From: DAIMZI01 sp036734025
GTDB lineage: Bacteria > Pseudomonadota > Alphaproteobacteria > Rhizobiales > Rhodomicrobiaceae
Assembly (NCBI GenBank): GCA_036734025.1
Contig: DAIMZI010000001.1
Location: forward strand, 62,001 to 126,000
Length of the DNA stretch: 64,000 nt
Direction: 5' to 3'
Shown: in pieces, positions 8,212-16,319 of the stretch
Position numbering within the stretch: the stretch's first letter is position 1
Layout of the letters: the number at the start of each line of letters is the position of its first letter
Translations under genes and position numbers: made by a program
Notes under the pieces: generated by a model
Told to the model about the DNA's origin: nothing
Databases searched by the model: none
The model's input: the letters and a program-made list of their open reading frames with translations, nothing else

Positions 8212-9522
8212 ATGACCTCGCTTTTTGATGCCGCCGGGCTTGGCGCCGATGCGCCCCAGCCTCTGGCCAGCCGCCTGCGGCCAAAGCGCCTGAGCGATGT
8301 CGTCGGGCAGGCCCATCTCCTCGGGACGGGCGGCGCGCTGTCACGAATGCTCGAAGCCGGGGCGCTGCGATCGGTGATCTTCTGGGGACCGCCGGGCACC
8401 GGCAAGACCTCGGTCGCCAGGCTGCTCGCAAACGAGACCAGACATCATTTCGAACAGATCTCGGCCATCTATTCCGGCGTTCAGGACCTGCGCAAGCTCT
8501 TCGAGGCGGCGAAGGCGCGGCGGCGCGATGGCATCGGCACGGTTCTGTTCGTCGATGAGATCCACCGGTTCAACCGTGCCCAGCAGGATGCATTCCTGCC
8601 CGGCGTCGAAGACGGCACCATCATCCTGATCGGCGCGACCACCGAAAATCCGTCATTCGAACTCAACGCGGCGCTGTTGTCGCGCGCCAGTGTCCTGCGA
8701 TTTCACCGGCTCGATGAGGCAGCGCTCGAAGAATTGCTGGGCCGGGCCGAGGTGGCGCAGGGCGAAAAGCTGCCTCTGACGAGGGAGGCGCGCGCCAACC
8801 TGATCAACATGGCCGACGGGGACGGGCGCGCTCTCGTCAATCTGGCCGAAGACGTCTTTGCCGGCACAGACCGTCAAGCCGGGCCAATCGACATTGCCGG
8901 CCTGGTCGCTCTGGTGCAACGCCGCGCGCCGCTTTATGACAAGAACCGCGATGGCCATTATGACCTGATCAGCGCCCTGCACAAATCGGTGCGCGGGTCT
9001 GATCCCGATGCCGCCATCTACTGGCTGGCGCGCATGCTGGAGGGCGGAGAGGCGCCCTTGTACATAGCCCGGCGGCTGGTGCGCATGGCGGTGGAAGATA
9101 TCGGGCTGGCCGATCCTCAGGCGCTGGTACAGGCGCTGGCGGCCAAGGACGCGTATGATTTCCTCGGCAGCCCGGAGGGCGAACTGGCGCTCGCCCAGGC
9201 GGTGATCTATCTGGCCGTGGCGCCGAAATCGAATGCGGCGTACCGCGCCTTCAAGGCTGGCAGCGCGGCCGCGCGCGATCACGGCTCGCTGGCACCGCCC
9301 GCCCATATCCTCAACGCGCCCACCCGGTTGATGAAGGATGAGGGCTATGGGGCGGGCTATGTCTATGATCATGACACGCCCGAGAGCTTTTCCGGCCAGG
9401 ATTATTTTCCACAGGACATGCCGCGTCAGCGTTTCTACGAGCCCGGCGGGCAGGGTCATGAACGCGAGATCGGCGAACGGCTCCAGCGCTTTGCGCATCT
9501 GCGCGAACGCAAAACCGACTGA
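8212..9522 (+). CDS. rarA: Replication-associated recombination AAA+ ATPase RarA/MgsA
   Basis: RarA is a clamp-loader-like AAA+ ATPase that acts at stalled replication forks. The 436-residue protein has a short N-terminal region and then the AAA module with Walker A GPPGTGKT (residues 59-66) and Walker B VLFVDEIHRFN (about 111-121). It also has the sensor segment IGATTENPSFELN and the C-terminal tetramerisation region (GSDPDAAIYWLARMLEGGE, then AVEDIGLADPQAL). It lies 43 bases after the HtrA gene and upstream of the crcB-rluC-atp12 block, its usual neighbours in many alphaproteobacteria. Confidence 0.95.
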   Translation: MTSLFDAAGLGADAPQPLASRLRPKRLSDVVGQAHLLGTGGALSRMLEAGALRSVIFWGPPGTGKTSVARLLANETRHHFEQISAIYSGVQDLRKLFEAAKARRRDGIGTVLFVDEIHRFNRAQQDAFLPGVEDGTIILIGATTENPSFELNAALLSRASVLRFHRLDEAALEELLGRAEVAQGEKLPLTREARANLINMADGDGRALVNLAEDVFAGTDRQAGPIDIAGLVALVQRRAPLYDKNRDGHYDLISALHKSVRGSDPDAAIYWLARMLEGGEAPLYIARRLVRMAVEDIGLADPQALVQALAAKDAYDFLGSPEGELALAQAVIYLAVAPKSNAAYRAFKAGSAAARDHGSLAPPAHILNAPTRLMKDEGYGAGYVYDHDTPESFSGQDYFPQDMPRQRFYEPGGQGHEREIGERLQRFAHLRERKTD

Positions 9523-9637
9523 CAAGGGCACCCGCCGCTTTTGGCCTCGGGCGCGGGTGTGGTATACGCCAGAGGGCAAGGTGGCGCGGGTGGCATGGCC
9601 CGGCTTCGAAGCGGCTTGTTTCAGGGGATGATGCGCG

Positions 9638-10144
9638 ATGGTCAGTTTCGATGAGCTTTGGAAGAACCACCCGACCAATACGGGGGACCAGGCGCCGTGC
9701 AAGACAGGCGGCGTATCCAATTTTGCCAACCAGTGCGCCATCCGCATGGGCGTTTGCCTTCAGGGCGCCGGCGTAACCCCGGCACAGATGGGCAGCGCCA
9801 AGACCTGCAATTGGGCAAAGAATACGGCGCACTCGCTGAGCAACATGCACTATATTCGCGCGCGCGAGGTAGCGCTGTCATTGCGCGGCGGAAGCATCCC
9901 CGGCGTGGGGACAACGGACATTGTTCAGAACCCGGGCAATTTTGCCAATGAACTGAACGGGCGCACCGGCATCATCTTCTTCAATGGCTATTGGTGGCGC
10001 ACCGAGGACACAGTGCGCCCGACAGGTGATCATATCGATCTGTGGAACGGCTGGCGCACCACCGCCAAGATGCTGCTGCCGTGGTTCGGTTGGCTGGGCG
10101 GCTATGAAAAATCCAACGAAATCTGGTTTTGGGAGGTCAAGTGA
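9638..10144 (+). CDS. Tae4-like peptidoglycan amidase (type VI effector family)
   Basis: The 168-residue product resembles the Tae4 family of NlpC/P60-fold amidases, which cut the D-Glu/meso-DAP bond in peptidoglycan. Visible family features are SFDELWKNHP at the N-terminus, the nucleophile motif NQCAIRMG (Cys33), GIIFFNGYW at 111-119, and the general base motif GDHIDLWNG (His132, with Asp134 two residues on). There is no signal peptide, as in type VI effectors. Additional cysteines at 21, 40 and 57 could form disulphides. No type VI secretion gene is visible within 64 kb. The stop overlaps the next start by four bases (GTGA). The family call is by motif recognition. Its role as an interbacterial effector, a lysin or a self-acting wall enzyme is not settled by the sequence. 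Confidence 0.75.
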   Translation: MVSFDELWKNHPTNTGDQAPCKTGGVSNFANQCAIRMGVCLQGAGVTPAQMGSAKTCNWAKNTAHSLSNMHYIRAREVALSLRGGSIPGVGTTDIVQNPGNFANELNGRTGIIFFNGYWWRTEDTVRPTGDHIDLWNGWRTTAKMLLPWFGWLGGYEKSNEIWFWEVK

Positions 10145-10380
10145 AAACGATCTTCGCCATCATCTTCTTCGTGCTCTTCCTTCCGATCGGCATGCGGATC
10201 GGCGGATTTGCCGCGACCGAGCTGATTGCCACCCAGCGGTTTGAAAATCCCGATCAGGTGGCCCAGTTCACCACTTACATCGAGATTGGGGTGAGCGTGT
10301 TCGTGGCGCTCATCGGCGCGCTCATCGGGACCTTTGTGGGCGGCGCGCTGCGGCCGCTGTTCTTTCGCAAGCAATCCTGA
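10141..10380 (+). CDS. Small two-helix membrane protein coupled to the Tae4-like amidase
   Basis: I do not recognise this 79-residue protein. It has two hydrophobic segments (about residues 2-20 and 46-70) separated by a polar loop of about 25 residues, and a short basic C-terminus (RPLFFRKQS). The start is GTG at 10141, four bases after a strong GGGAGG, and overlaps the amidase stop as GTGA, so its translation is coupled to the amidase. That pairing suggests it controls the amidase, as an immunity protein or a holin-like partner. Known Tai4 immunity proteins are soluble and periplasmic, which argues against a classical Tai4. The function is inference from linkage only. Confidence 0.6.
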   Translation: MKTIFAIIFFVLFLPIGMRIGGFAATELIATQRFENPDQVAQFTTYIEIGVSVFVALIGALIGTFVGGALRPLFFRKQS

Positions 10381-10431
10381 CGGGCGACTTCGGGAACGCA
10401 CGGCTCGCAGCTTTTTCAGGGAGTGGCCGGC

Positions 10432-10815
10432 ATGGTCAAACTGGCGCTGATGGCCATGGCGGGCGGCGCTCTGGGCTCAGGCGCGCGCTATGTCGTTATC
10501 ACGCTGAGCACACGGCTCGGCGGCTCAGAACAGCCCTGGGGCACCTTTTTCGTCAACATGCTGGGTGCGTTCCTCATGGGGCTGCTTGTGGGCCTGTTCG
10601 CCATGCGCGATGACGTTTCCCAGCCGGTGCGCGTATTCCTGCTCAGCGGTGTGCTTGGCGGGTTCACCACATTTTCGGCGTTTGCGCTCGACCTGTTCGG
10701 CCTTATCGAGCGCAAGATGCCTTTGAGCGCGGTGCTTTATGCCGGCGGCTCGGTGCTTTTTTCCGTGCTGCTATTGGTCATCGGGCTGATGGTCGGGCGG
10801 GGCTTGCAGTCGTGA
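10432..10815 (+). CDS. crcB: Fluoride ion channel/exporter CrcB (Fluc)
   Basis: CrcB/Fluc forms dimeric inner-membrane channels that let fluoride leave the cell. The 127-residue product has four hydrophobic segments and the family signatures GGALGSGARY near the N-terminus, GTFFVNMLGAFLMG (with the conserved Asn) and GGFTTFSAFALD (the phenylalanine-box region). I start it at the ATG at 10432, eight bases after AGGGAG. The GTG at 10423 overlaps that ribosome binding site. Its stop overlaps the rluC-like start (GTGA). No fluoride riboswitch is evident in the 51 bases upstream. Confidence 0.92.
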   Translation: MVKLALMAMAGGALGSGARYVVITLSTRLGGSEQPWGTFFVNMLGAFLMGLLVGLFAMRDDVSQPVRVFLLSGVLGGFTTFSAFALDLFGLIERKMPLSAVLYAGGSVLFSVLLLVIGLMVGRGLQS

Positions 10816-11801
10816 GCGCGGTCGAGCTTCATGAGGTCGGGCCTGATGAAAGCGGCATGCGCCTTGACCGCTGGTTTCGCCAGCATTATCCCGCGCTCGG
10901 GCATGTCCAGTTGCAAAAACTGCTGCGCAGCGGCCAGGTGCGCGTCGATGGCGGACGGGTCAAGGCGAGCAGTCGTCTGGAAGCGGGCCAGCGCGTGCGC
11001 GTGCCGCCGCCGGTGCGCCAGGCTGTGCAATCGCCGCCGCCCGCGCGCGTTCACCGCCCGTTGTTGCCAAGCCACGAGGCTTTCGTGCGCGGCCTCGTCA
11101 TCCACATGGACGATGATGTGATCGCGATCAACAAGCCCGCGGGGCTGGCCGTTCAGGGCGGCACAAGCACCGAGGAACATCTCGACCGTCTGCTCGATGG
11201 GCTGCGCTATGATCTGGACGAGCGCCCGCGGCTGGTTCACCGGCTCGACAAGGATACGAGCGGGGTGATGCTGCTGGCGCGCACGCGCGCCGCGGCGGCG
11301 GCTCTCGGCCGCAGTCTCAAGGCCCGCTCGGCGCGCAAGCTCTATTGGGCGCTGGTGAACGGCGTGCCGCGCATAGAGGTGGGCCAGATCACGCTGGCGC
11401 TTATCAAGCGCGGCGGCAGGGGCGAGGAAAGGGTGCAGGTCTGCGAGGGCGACGCGCCCGGCGCGCAGACGGCGATCAGCCGCTATCAGCTCATGGAGCG
11501 GGCGGGAACGAAACTGTCGTGGCTGGCAATGTCTCCCGTCACCGGGCGTACCCATCAATTGCGGGTTCACTGTGCGGCCATCGGCCACCCGATCGTCGGC
11601 GATGGCAAATATGGCGGCGCGCAGGCCCATCCCGGCGGGGCGATCGGCCGCAAGCTGCATCTGCACGCAAGGCGTATCATCATCGCGCATCCCAGAAGCG
11701 GGTTGCTTGATGTCCAGGCCGGGCTGCCCGGGCATATGCGCGAAAGCTGGATGCTGCTCGGCCTTGATCCTGACGACCAGCGCTTGCCGGATTTTGAATG
11801 A
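10812..11801 (+). CDS. RluC/RluD-family 23S rRNA pseudouridine synthase
   Basis: This enzyme isomerises specific uridines of large-subunit rRNA to pseudouridine. The 329-residue protein starts with an S4 RNA-binding domain (about residues 16-70, RLDRWFRQHYPALGHVQLQK). It continues with the RsuA/RluA catalytic domain, which has INKPAGLAVQGG at 106-117 and the catalytic motif HRLDKDTSG (143-151, Asp146), and ends with the GRTHQLRVH and HPIVGDGKYGG motifs. The GTG start overlaps the crcB stop, and its own stop overlaps atp12 as ATGA. Gene order beside crcB and atp12 suggests RluC, but the target uridines cannot be read from sequence. Confidence 0.93.
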   Translation: MSAVELHEVGPDESGMRLDRWFRQHYPALGHVQLQKLLRSGQVRVDGGRVKASSRLEAGQRVRVPPPVRQAVQSPPPARVHRPLLPSHEAFVRGLVIHMDDDVIAINKPAGLAVQGGTSTEEHLDRLLDGLRYDLDERPRLVHRLDKDTSGVMLLARTRAAAAALGRSLKARSARKLYWALVNGVPRIEVGQITLALIKRGGRGEERVQVCEGDAPGAQTAISRYQLMERAGTKLSWLAMSPVTGRTHQLRVHCAAIGHPIVGDGKYGGAQAHPGGAIGRKLHLHARRIIIAHPRSGLLDVQAGLPGHMRESWMLLGLDPDDQRLPDFE

Positions 11802-12580
11802 GCAGGGATGACCCGGACGTGAGCGCGAAGGCAGGCAAGGCGAAGTCGGGCGAGATCGGGCCAAAGCGGTTCTATGAGGCTGCGCGTCACGAGCCGGGCG
11901 AGGCGGGATGGACGATATGGCTCGATGAGCATCTTCTGAAGACGCCGGCGCGCAAGCTTCTGGCATTGCCGACATCTGCGCTGGCAAGGGCGGCTGCCGA
12001 GGAATGGAATGCGCAAGGGACGCACATCGCGCCGCGCACGATGCCGCTCAACCGGCTGGTGAATACTGCGGTGGACCGCGTGCGCGGGCGCGAGGAAACC
12101 GTGATCGAGGAGATGATGTCGTTTGCCGGATCGGACCTGCTGTGCTACCGCGCGTCCTGGCCAGAACGCCTGGCCGAATTGCAGGCCGGCGCCTGGGACC
12201 CACTGCTTGCGTGGCTGCACCACACATTCAATGCGCGTCTTGATGTCGTGTCCGGGCTGATGCCGCATGACCAGCCCGAAGCGGCGCTGGACGTACTCAG
12301 GCGCGAAGCCGGCCGGCATGACGCCTTCATCCTTACCGGCCTGCACAACCTGACCACGCTGACAGGTTCCTTCGTGCTGGCATTATGCGTGCTCCATGGC
12401 CGACTGAGCGCGCAGGCAGCCTGGTCTTGCGCGCATATCGACGAGGACTGGAACATGTCGCAGTGGGGCGAGGACGCCGAGAGTGCGGCGCGCCGGGCGG
12501 CTCGCTGGTCCGAAATGGCGGCGGCTGCGCGTCTGCTCGCCCTGGTTGCCGACACGGATGTTGCGCGCGGTGATGACTGA
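11798..12580 (+). CDS. ATP12-family F1-ATPase assembly chaperone
   Basis: ATP12 proteins bind the F1 alpha subunit and assist assembly of the F1 head of ATP synthase; they occur in alphaproteobacteria and mitochondria. The 260-residue product has the ATP12 pattern: KRFYEAARHEPGEAGWTIWLD, LKTPARKLLALPT, APRTMPLNRLVNTAVDRV, then DLLCYRA and the C-terminal HIDEDWNMSQWGED helix region. Its ATG overlaps the stop of the pseudouridine synthase gene by four bases. A HAD-hydrolase gene often found between these two is absent here. Confidence 0.92.
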   Translation: MSRDDPDVSAKAGKAKSGEIGPKRFYEAARHEPGEAGWTIWLDEHLLKTPARKLLALPTSALARAAAEEWNAQGTHIAPRTMPLNRLVNTAVDRVRGREETVIEEMMSFAGSDLLCYRASWPERLAELQAGAWDPLLAWLHHTFNARLDVVSGLMPHDQPEAALDVLRREAGRHDAFILTGLHNLTTLTGSFVLALCVLHGRLSAQAAWSCAHIDEDWNMSQWGEDAESAARRAARWSEMAAAARLLALVADTDVARGDD

Positions 12581-12783
12581 AGCCCGCGCGGGCGCGCATG
12601 TCGGCGGCATGCGGCCTGTTCGTCGATGAAGCAGGTCGGCTTGGAAGCCGCGCAGCCGTGCCGTGTCAAGGCTGGCAACTATCTGCTACACTCACGCCCT
12701 GACTGCGATGCCCGGCACGGTGTTTGCGTGCTTTCCATTGCACCACGCGGGCAAGACCTGCTTGATCAAGGATATTTGTCGCG

Positions 12784-13575
12784 ATGCTGGATTTCTTTAG
12801 CCGTTTCTGGCGCAGCCGCGTGACCGGGACGTTCCTTGCCGGTCTCGTCGTGCTGCTGCCGATCGTCCTTACCGCCTTCATCATCGCGTGGATTGTTCAG
12901 TTCCTGCGCGATGCGCTGGGGCCTGGCACATTTCTGGGAGAACTGTTTCGCCGCGGTGGCGGCACGATCCTTGGCGAGGAAAGTGTGCTCGCGTTCTGGC
13001 TGGGCGCGCTGATAGCGGTCGCGCTCATCTGGTTTCTCGGGCTGATCGTGCGCACCGAGGCGCAGCGCGGCGTGCAAAGCTCCATCGACTGGGTGTTCGC
13101 CAACATGCCGATCGTAAAGGCGATCTACAATCCGGTCTCCAGGGTGGTGCGTCTGGCGACCAAGCGCGACAGTGGCGGTGATCTGTCGGGCATGAGCGTG
13201 GTGGCGGTACGTTTCGGCGACAATGACGGCACCGATGTTCTGGCTCTGCTGGCCAGTCGGGATCACTATATCATCGGCGATCAGCGGCGTGTTCTCGTTT
13301 ATCTGCCGAGCGCTCCGTTCCCCATGACCGGCGGGCTCGTGCTGGTGCCCGAAAACAAGCTGACCGTGGTGCCCGACATGCCGGTCGATGACCTGTTCAA
13401 GATATATCTGTCGCTCGGCGCGCTGGCGCCAGAGAGCATGCCGCCTTCCATGATCCGCGTGCGCTCCGATGATGCGCCACTGCGCAACGCCAAGGTGATC
13501 GCTTCCGGCCAGGGGCTGCACGAGCCGACAGGGCAGGGCGCGAAGAGACCGGAGGACGAAAAGCAGGGGTCGTGA
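12784..13575 (+). CDS. DUF502 family membrane protein
   Basis: The 263-residue protein belongs by pattern to the DUF502 family, whose function is not known. It begins with a short amphipathic stretch, then one membrane segment at about 17-41 (TFLAGLVVLLPIVLTAFII) and a second at about 71-92. The family-typical PIVKAIYNPVSRVVRL segment follows, and then a soluble beta-rich domain containing VVAVRF, TGGLVLVPENKLTVV and MPVDDLFKIYLSLGALAPES. The polar tail is rich in Glu/Lys/Gly. It stands alone, 203 bases after atp12. Confidence 0.85.
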   Translation: MLDFFSRFWRSRVTGTFLAGLVVLLPIVLTAFIIAWIVQFLRDALGPGTFLGELFRRGGGTILGEESVLAFWLGALIAVALIWFLGLIVRTEAQRGVQSSIDWVFANMPIVKAIYNPVSRVVRLATKRDSGGDLSGMSVVAVRFGDNDGTDVLALLASRDHYIIGDQRRVLVYLPSAPFPMTGGLVLVPENKLTVVPDMPVDDLFKIYLSLGALAPESMPPSMIRVRSDDAPLRNAKVIASGQGLHEPTGQGAKRPEDEKQGS

Positions 13576-13702
13576 TCTGTCCCGAGCGAGCCGCCATTGC
13601 CCGGCATCGCCCGGAAAAGCTCCTGCGTCCATGTGCCCTTGTGGGTGAGGGCGAAATGCCGATATACCATCGACATGCATATGACAGGCACAGGAGATCG
13701 GC

Positions 13703-14080
13703 TTGGCCCATACCGGCAAGACTCATGACGAGGCCGAGATCATGAGCCGGCTTGCGGCGGATTTGCCGGGCTGGCATTATGAGGATGGCCATATTCGGCG
13801 CACCTATCGCACCCATGGCTGGAAGGCGACGCTTATGGCCGTCAACACCGTGGGACATCTGGCCGAGATCGCGTGGCATCACCCCGACATCAAGGCGTCG
13901 TTCAATAAAGTCGAGGTGGCACTCCAGTCGCATGACGCGGGTGGGATCACCGATCGCGATTTCGCGCTTGCCGGAAAGATCGACGAGGTGCTTCTGTGGC
14001 GGCCCGAACTTGAGGGTGGCGCGCTTAGCGGCGCACCAGACGACGAGCCCGCCGCAGCTTACATCAAACATGATGGATGA
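13703..14080 (+). CDS. phhB: Pterin-4a-carbinolamine dehydratase
   Basis: This enzyme dehydrates 4a-hydroxytetrahydrobiopterin, the product of aromatic amino acid hydroxylases. The 125-residue protein has the PCD motif AEIAWHHPDIKASFNKVEVA (about residues 53-72), then the SHDAGGITDRDFALAGKID segment. The start is TTG, six bases after AGGAG, and gives the expected N-terminus. An ATG at 13742 would truncate the first helix. It runs about 20 residues beyond the usual C-terminus. No phenylalanine hydroxylase gene is in the window. folB lies 65 bases on. Confidence 0.88.
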   Translation: MAHTGKTHDEAEIMSRLAADLPGWHYEDGHIRRTYRTHGWKATLMAVNTVGHLAEIAWHHPDIKASFNKVEVALQSHDAGGITDRDFALAGKIDEVLLWRPELEGGALSGAPDDEPAAAYIKHDG

Positions 14081-14145
14081 CGCCTATCCAGAGGGCCCAT
14101 TCCACAGGCGGGGCGTTGCCATGAGTGCGGCGTAACAGGTTGCGC

Positions 14146-14619
14146 ATGAAAGAGAATTCCGTGAAAGACGCAGTTCAGGGGCTAAGCCGCGACGAGCCGG
14201 CCGAGCCAGCGCCTGATCTGTTGTTCATCCATGATCTGGTCCTTGACTGCAATATAGGGGTGCATGCGGATGAGAAAGGGCAGCCTCAGCGCGTGCGCTT
14301 CAACATCGACCTGACGGTCGAGCCCATCAGCGGCGCAGCACGTGGCGATGATCATGCCCAGGTCGTCTGCTATGACGCGATACTTGATGTCGTCCACCAT
14401 GTGAGCGCCGGCCAGCATGTCAATCTGGTGGAAACGATGGCCGAACGTATTGCGGCCGGTTGCCTCGCCTTGCGCGGGGCGCTGCATGCGCGTGTGCGCG
14501 TGGAAAAGCTCGACCGTATACAAGGCGCCGCACTCGGCGTAGAGATCAGCCGGGGCCGGGCGCGGGCCGCGGCCGATGGCAATATCGTCCGGCTAAACGC
14601 AGCCACCGCGGCCGAATAG
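14146..14619 (+). CDS. folB: Dihydroneopterin aldolase (FolB-type)
   Basis: FolB cleaves dihydroneopterin to 6-hydroxymethyl-dihydropterin and glycolaldehyde in folate synthesis. Visible features are the strand FIHDLVLDCNIGVHADEKGQ, the motif VVCYDAILDVV, the catalytic helix VNLVETMAERIA and the C-terminal ALGVEISRGRA. The N-terminus is uncertain: GTG 14125, ATG 14146 and GTG 14161 are all in frame without a clear ribosome binding site. I used the ATG (157 residues). FolX-type epimerase activity cannot be excluded. Its neighbour phhB also acts on pterins. Confidence 0.85.
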   Translation: MKENSVKDAVQGLSRDEPAEPAPDLLFIHDLVLDCNIGVHADEKGQPQRVRFNIDLTVEPISGAARGDDHAQVVCYDAILDVVHHVSAGQHVNLVETMAERIAAGCLALRGALHARVRVEKLDRIQGAALGVEISRGRARAAADGNIVRLNAATAAE

Positions 14620-14932
14620 GGCCTCGCAGATCTGTTCTCACAATCCCGCCACCCGAAGTTTTCCCCAAGCTGCATGGCTCTTTGTCCGATGAAGCGGGCT
14701 GAGCGGGCGCTTGCAGGCCCGTCCAAACCCGCGTGACAACACGCTTTGTGACATAAAAAACACATCTGTGATGTCAGCCTGGTGCAAAGCCCCGGGATGG
14801 ATTTGTGGCGCGCGCGAATCAGCGTAGCCATTGAAACCGTGACGTGTAGCGGGGAACTGCACCTGGGGGGGCAGTGCTTGCGTCACGGTCCGCTGTAAGC
14901 GGGCATTGGGTGCTTAGATGAGGGAAATTATA
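14620..14932 (+). other. 313-base gene-free leader region of the first beta-barrel gene
   Basis: No coding sequence is supported here. It contains a dyad (TGACAT at 14749-14754 and ATGTCA at 14771-14776, 16 bases apart), which could be a regulator site, then two predicted stem-loops close to the start codon (listed separately). No convincing -35/-10 pair was found. Confidence 0.5.
14836..14902 (+). promoter_or_regulatory. Two adjacent stem-loops in the probable 5' UTR of the beta-barrel gene
   Basis: The first stem pairs ACCGTGACG (14836-14844) with CGTCACGGT (14881-14889) and encloses an inner pair ACTGC/GCAGT (14856-14860, 14871-14875). The second is CCGCT-GTA-AGCGG (14890-14902) immediately after it. 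The structures end 18 bases before AGGGAA, the ribosome binding site of the 14933 gene. A long outer-membrane-protein leader with this much pairing may affect mRNA stability or small-RNA control; that role is inference. Confidence 0.4.
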
Positions 14933-15826
14933 ATGCGCAAGATTGCGATTTGCGTCGCTGCGGCGGCGTATCTCGGCACGGCTGGCATTGCCGTTGCCGG
15001 GAGCATGTCAATGAAAGATGAACCGGTTTATGTGCCGCCGTCCACCTGGACGGGCTTTTACGTCGGTCTCGGTGTAGGTGCCGGCGCGGTTGTTCATGAG
15101 CTGGACGTCAATGCGTATCAGGATGTCTACAAGCGTGACTGTTCATATAAAGGCGGCTGCTCAGATTATTATTTCTATGAAGAGAATGACTTCAGCTTCA
15201 ACTTCGATGGCATCGGCGGCGAAGGCATCTTCGGCACCGTGCAGGTCGGTTATGACTGGCAGTATGCGCCGCGCGCCGTTGTTGGTCTGTTCGGTGATTT
15301 CGACTGGTCGGGCATCGGCACCGATCTGAGCTTCTCAGCCTCACAAGACGGCTATAAATATCTCTCCGCGAACGGTGAGGCCGATCTGGAGTGGATGTGG
15401 ACCATTGGCATCCGCTTCGGCTATCTGGCCACGCCTGACACATTGATCTACATGCTGGCCGGCTATACTCAGGCAAACTTTGATGATCCCAGCCTCACGA
15501 TCAATTTCGACGGCTACAAGGAAACCGCCAGCACCTCGCTCGACACGTTCAAGGGCTACACGCTGGGTGTCGGCATGGAGACCCGTCTTGATGCCAACTG
15601 GGCGCTGAAGCTGGAATACCGGTTCACGCAACTCAGCAGCGAGAACCTGTTCTCGTTCTATGACTCCTATTACGAAGGCGGATTTTGCAACTACTGCTAC
15701 GACAGTAAGAAATACTATGTCGAAGAAGGCGTCTCCGCCGATCTGGAGCCGTCGATCCACACCGGCCGCGTGGTCCTGACCTATCGCATCGGTGAAGTGC
15801 ACGAGCCGATGGAATCGCTCAAGTAA
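14933..15826 (+). CDS. Outer-membrane beta-barrel protein (Omp25/Omp31-like)
   Basis: The 297-residue product has a clear signal peptide (about residues 1-23, ending AVAG) and then the start of an eight-stranded-type barrel (TWTGFYVGLGVGAG at 39-52). Alternating hydrophobic strands follow up to HTGRVVLTYRI. It probably resides in the outer membrane. Cysteines occur only in likely surface loops: C70/C76 and C252/C255. Unlike classical barrels the chain does not end on a terminal Phe strand but continues with GEVHEPMESLK. The ATG at 14933 is preceded by AGGGAA; an ATG at 14918 overlaps that site. A related protein is encoded 493 bases downstream. The exact function is not predictable. Confidence 0.82.
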   Translation: MRKIAICVAAAAYLGTAGIAVAGSMSMKDEPVYVPPSTWTGFYVGLGVGAGAVVHELDVNAYQDVYKRDCSYKGGCSDYYFYEENDFSFNFDGIGGEGIFGTVQVGYDWQYAPRAVVGLFGDFDWSGIGTDLSFSASQDGYKYLSANGEADLEWMWTIGIRFGYLATPDTLIYMLAGYTQANFDDPSLTINFDGYKETASTSLDTFKGYTLGVGMETRLDANWALKLEYRFTQLSSENLFSFYDSYYEGGFCNYCYDSKKYYVEEGVSADLEPSIHTGRVVLTYRIGEVHEPMESLK

Positions 15827-15864
15827 GGCGATCTGCGGAAATTCTCCCCTGAAACAATTGCTGG

Positions 15865-15900
15865 AAGAGCCGGGCCTTTGCGCCCGGCTCTTTCTTTTTG
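15865..15900 (+). terminator. Intrinsic terminator after the first beta-barrel gene
   Basis: An 11-bp perfect stem (AAGAGCCGGGC with GCCCGGCTCTT, loop of six bases) is followed by a T-rich run (TTTCTTTTTG). It lies 38 bases after the stop codon. The 32 bases from GCCGGGC to the end recur exactly after the second beta-barrel gene. Confidence 0.88.
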
Positions 15901-16319
15901 CGCCCAGCCGATATGTCTTTCCGGCTCGCCCTCGAAATATTGTCGCTTACCCTTGGCATAGCGCCTTGCCTGCAACCCACGATTTCAGCCTTTCAGGGTT
16001 TGTCGGGCGCCGAGCTGACTGTCCCGGCTGCTACGAAATCATTGCTCCAACTCACAAATCTCGCGGAATAACAGCCAATTGCCTTGTGCGGCTCGCCTAC
16101 CCTCGATTTATGGAGTACACGTTAAAATAGTGTTAATTATGAAACACAACTTATCTGAATCATTCCTGCCTTGGAACTTACTTCTGCAACCATGGCGTGA
16201 ATCAGGCTAGGACCTCGATCATGACGTGCAGATATTGTCGTCCTTGAAGATGATCACATCTGGCGTCAACGGCATTGGTACGAGGTTGTGAACACAGACT
16301 GTTGGAATGAGGGACGAAA
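15901..16319 (+). other. Gene-free region upstream of the second beta-barrel gene
   Basis: I see no supported gene. The second half (about 16050-16320) is visibly more AT-rich than its surroundings. It has a small dyad GTGTT/AACAC near 16131-16148. GAGGGA just before 16320 is the ribosome binding site of the next gene. It probably holds the promoter and a long leader, but no clear promoter pair was identified. Confidence 0.45.

Noticed and set aside
9529..9559. Hairpin CACCCGC/GCGGGTG after rarA as terminator
   Set aside because: It has a 17-base loop and no T-run after the stem, so it is not convincing.
9638..10380. A full type VI secretion locus around the Tae4-like gene
   Set aside because: No Tss, Hcp or VgrG gene appears in the 64 kb; only the effector-like gene and one membrane protein are present.
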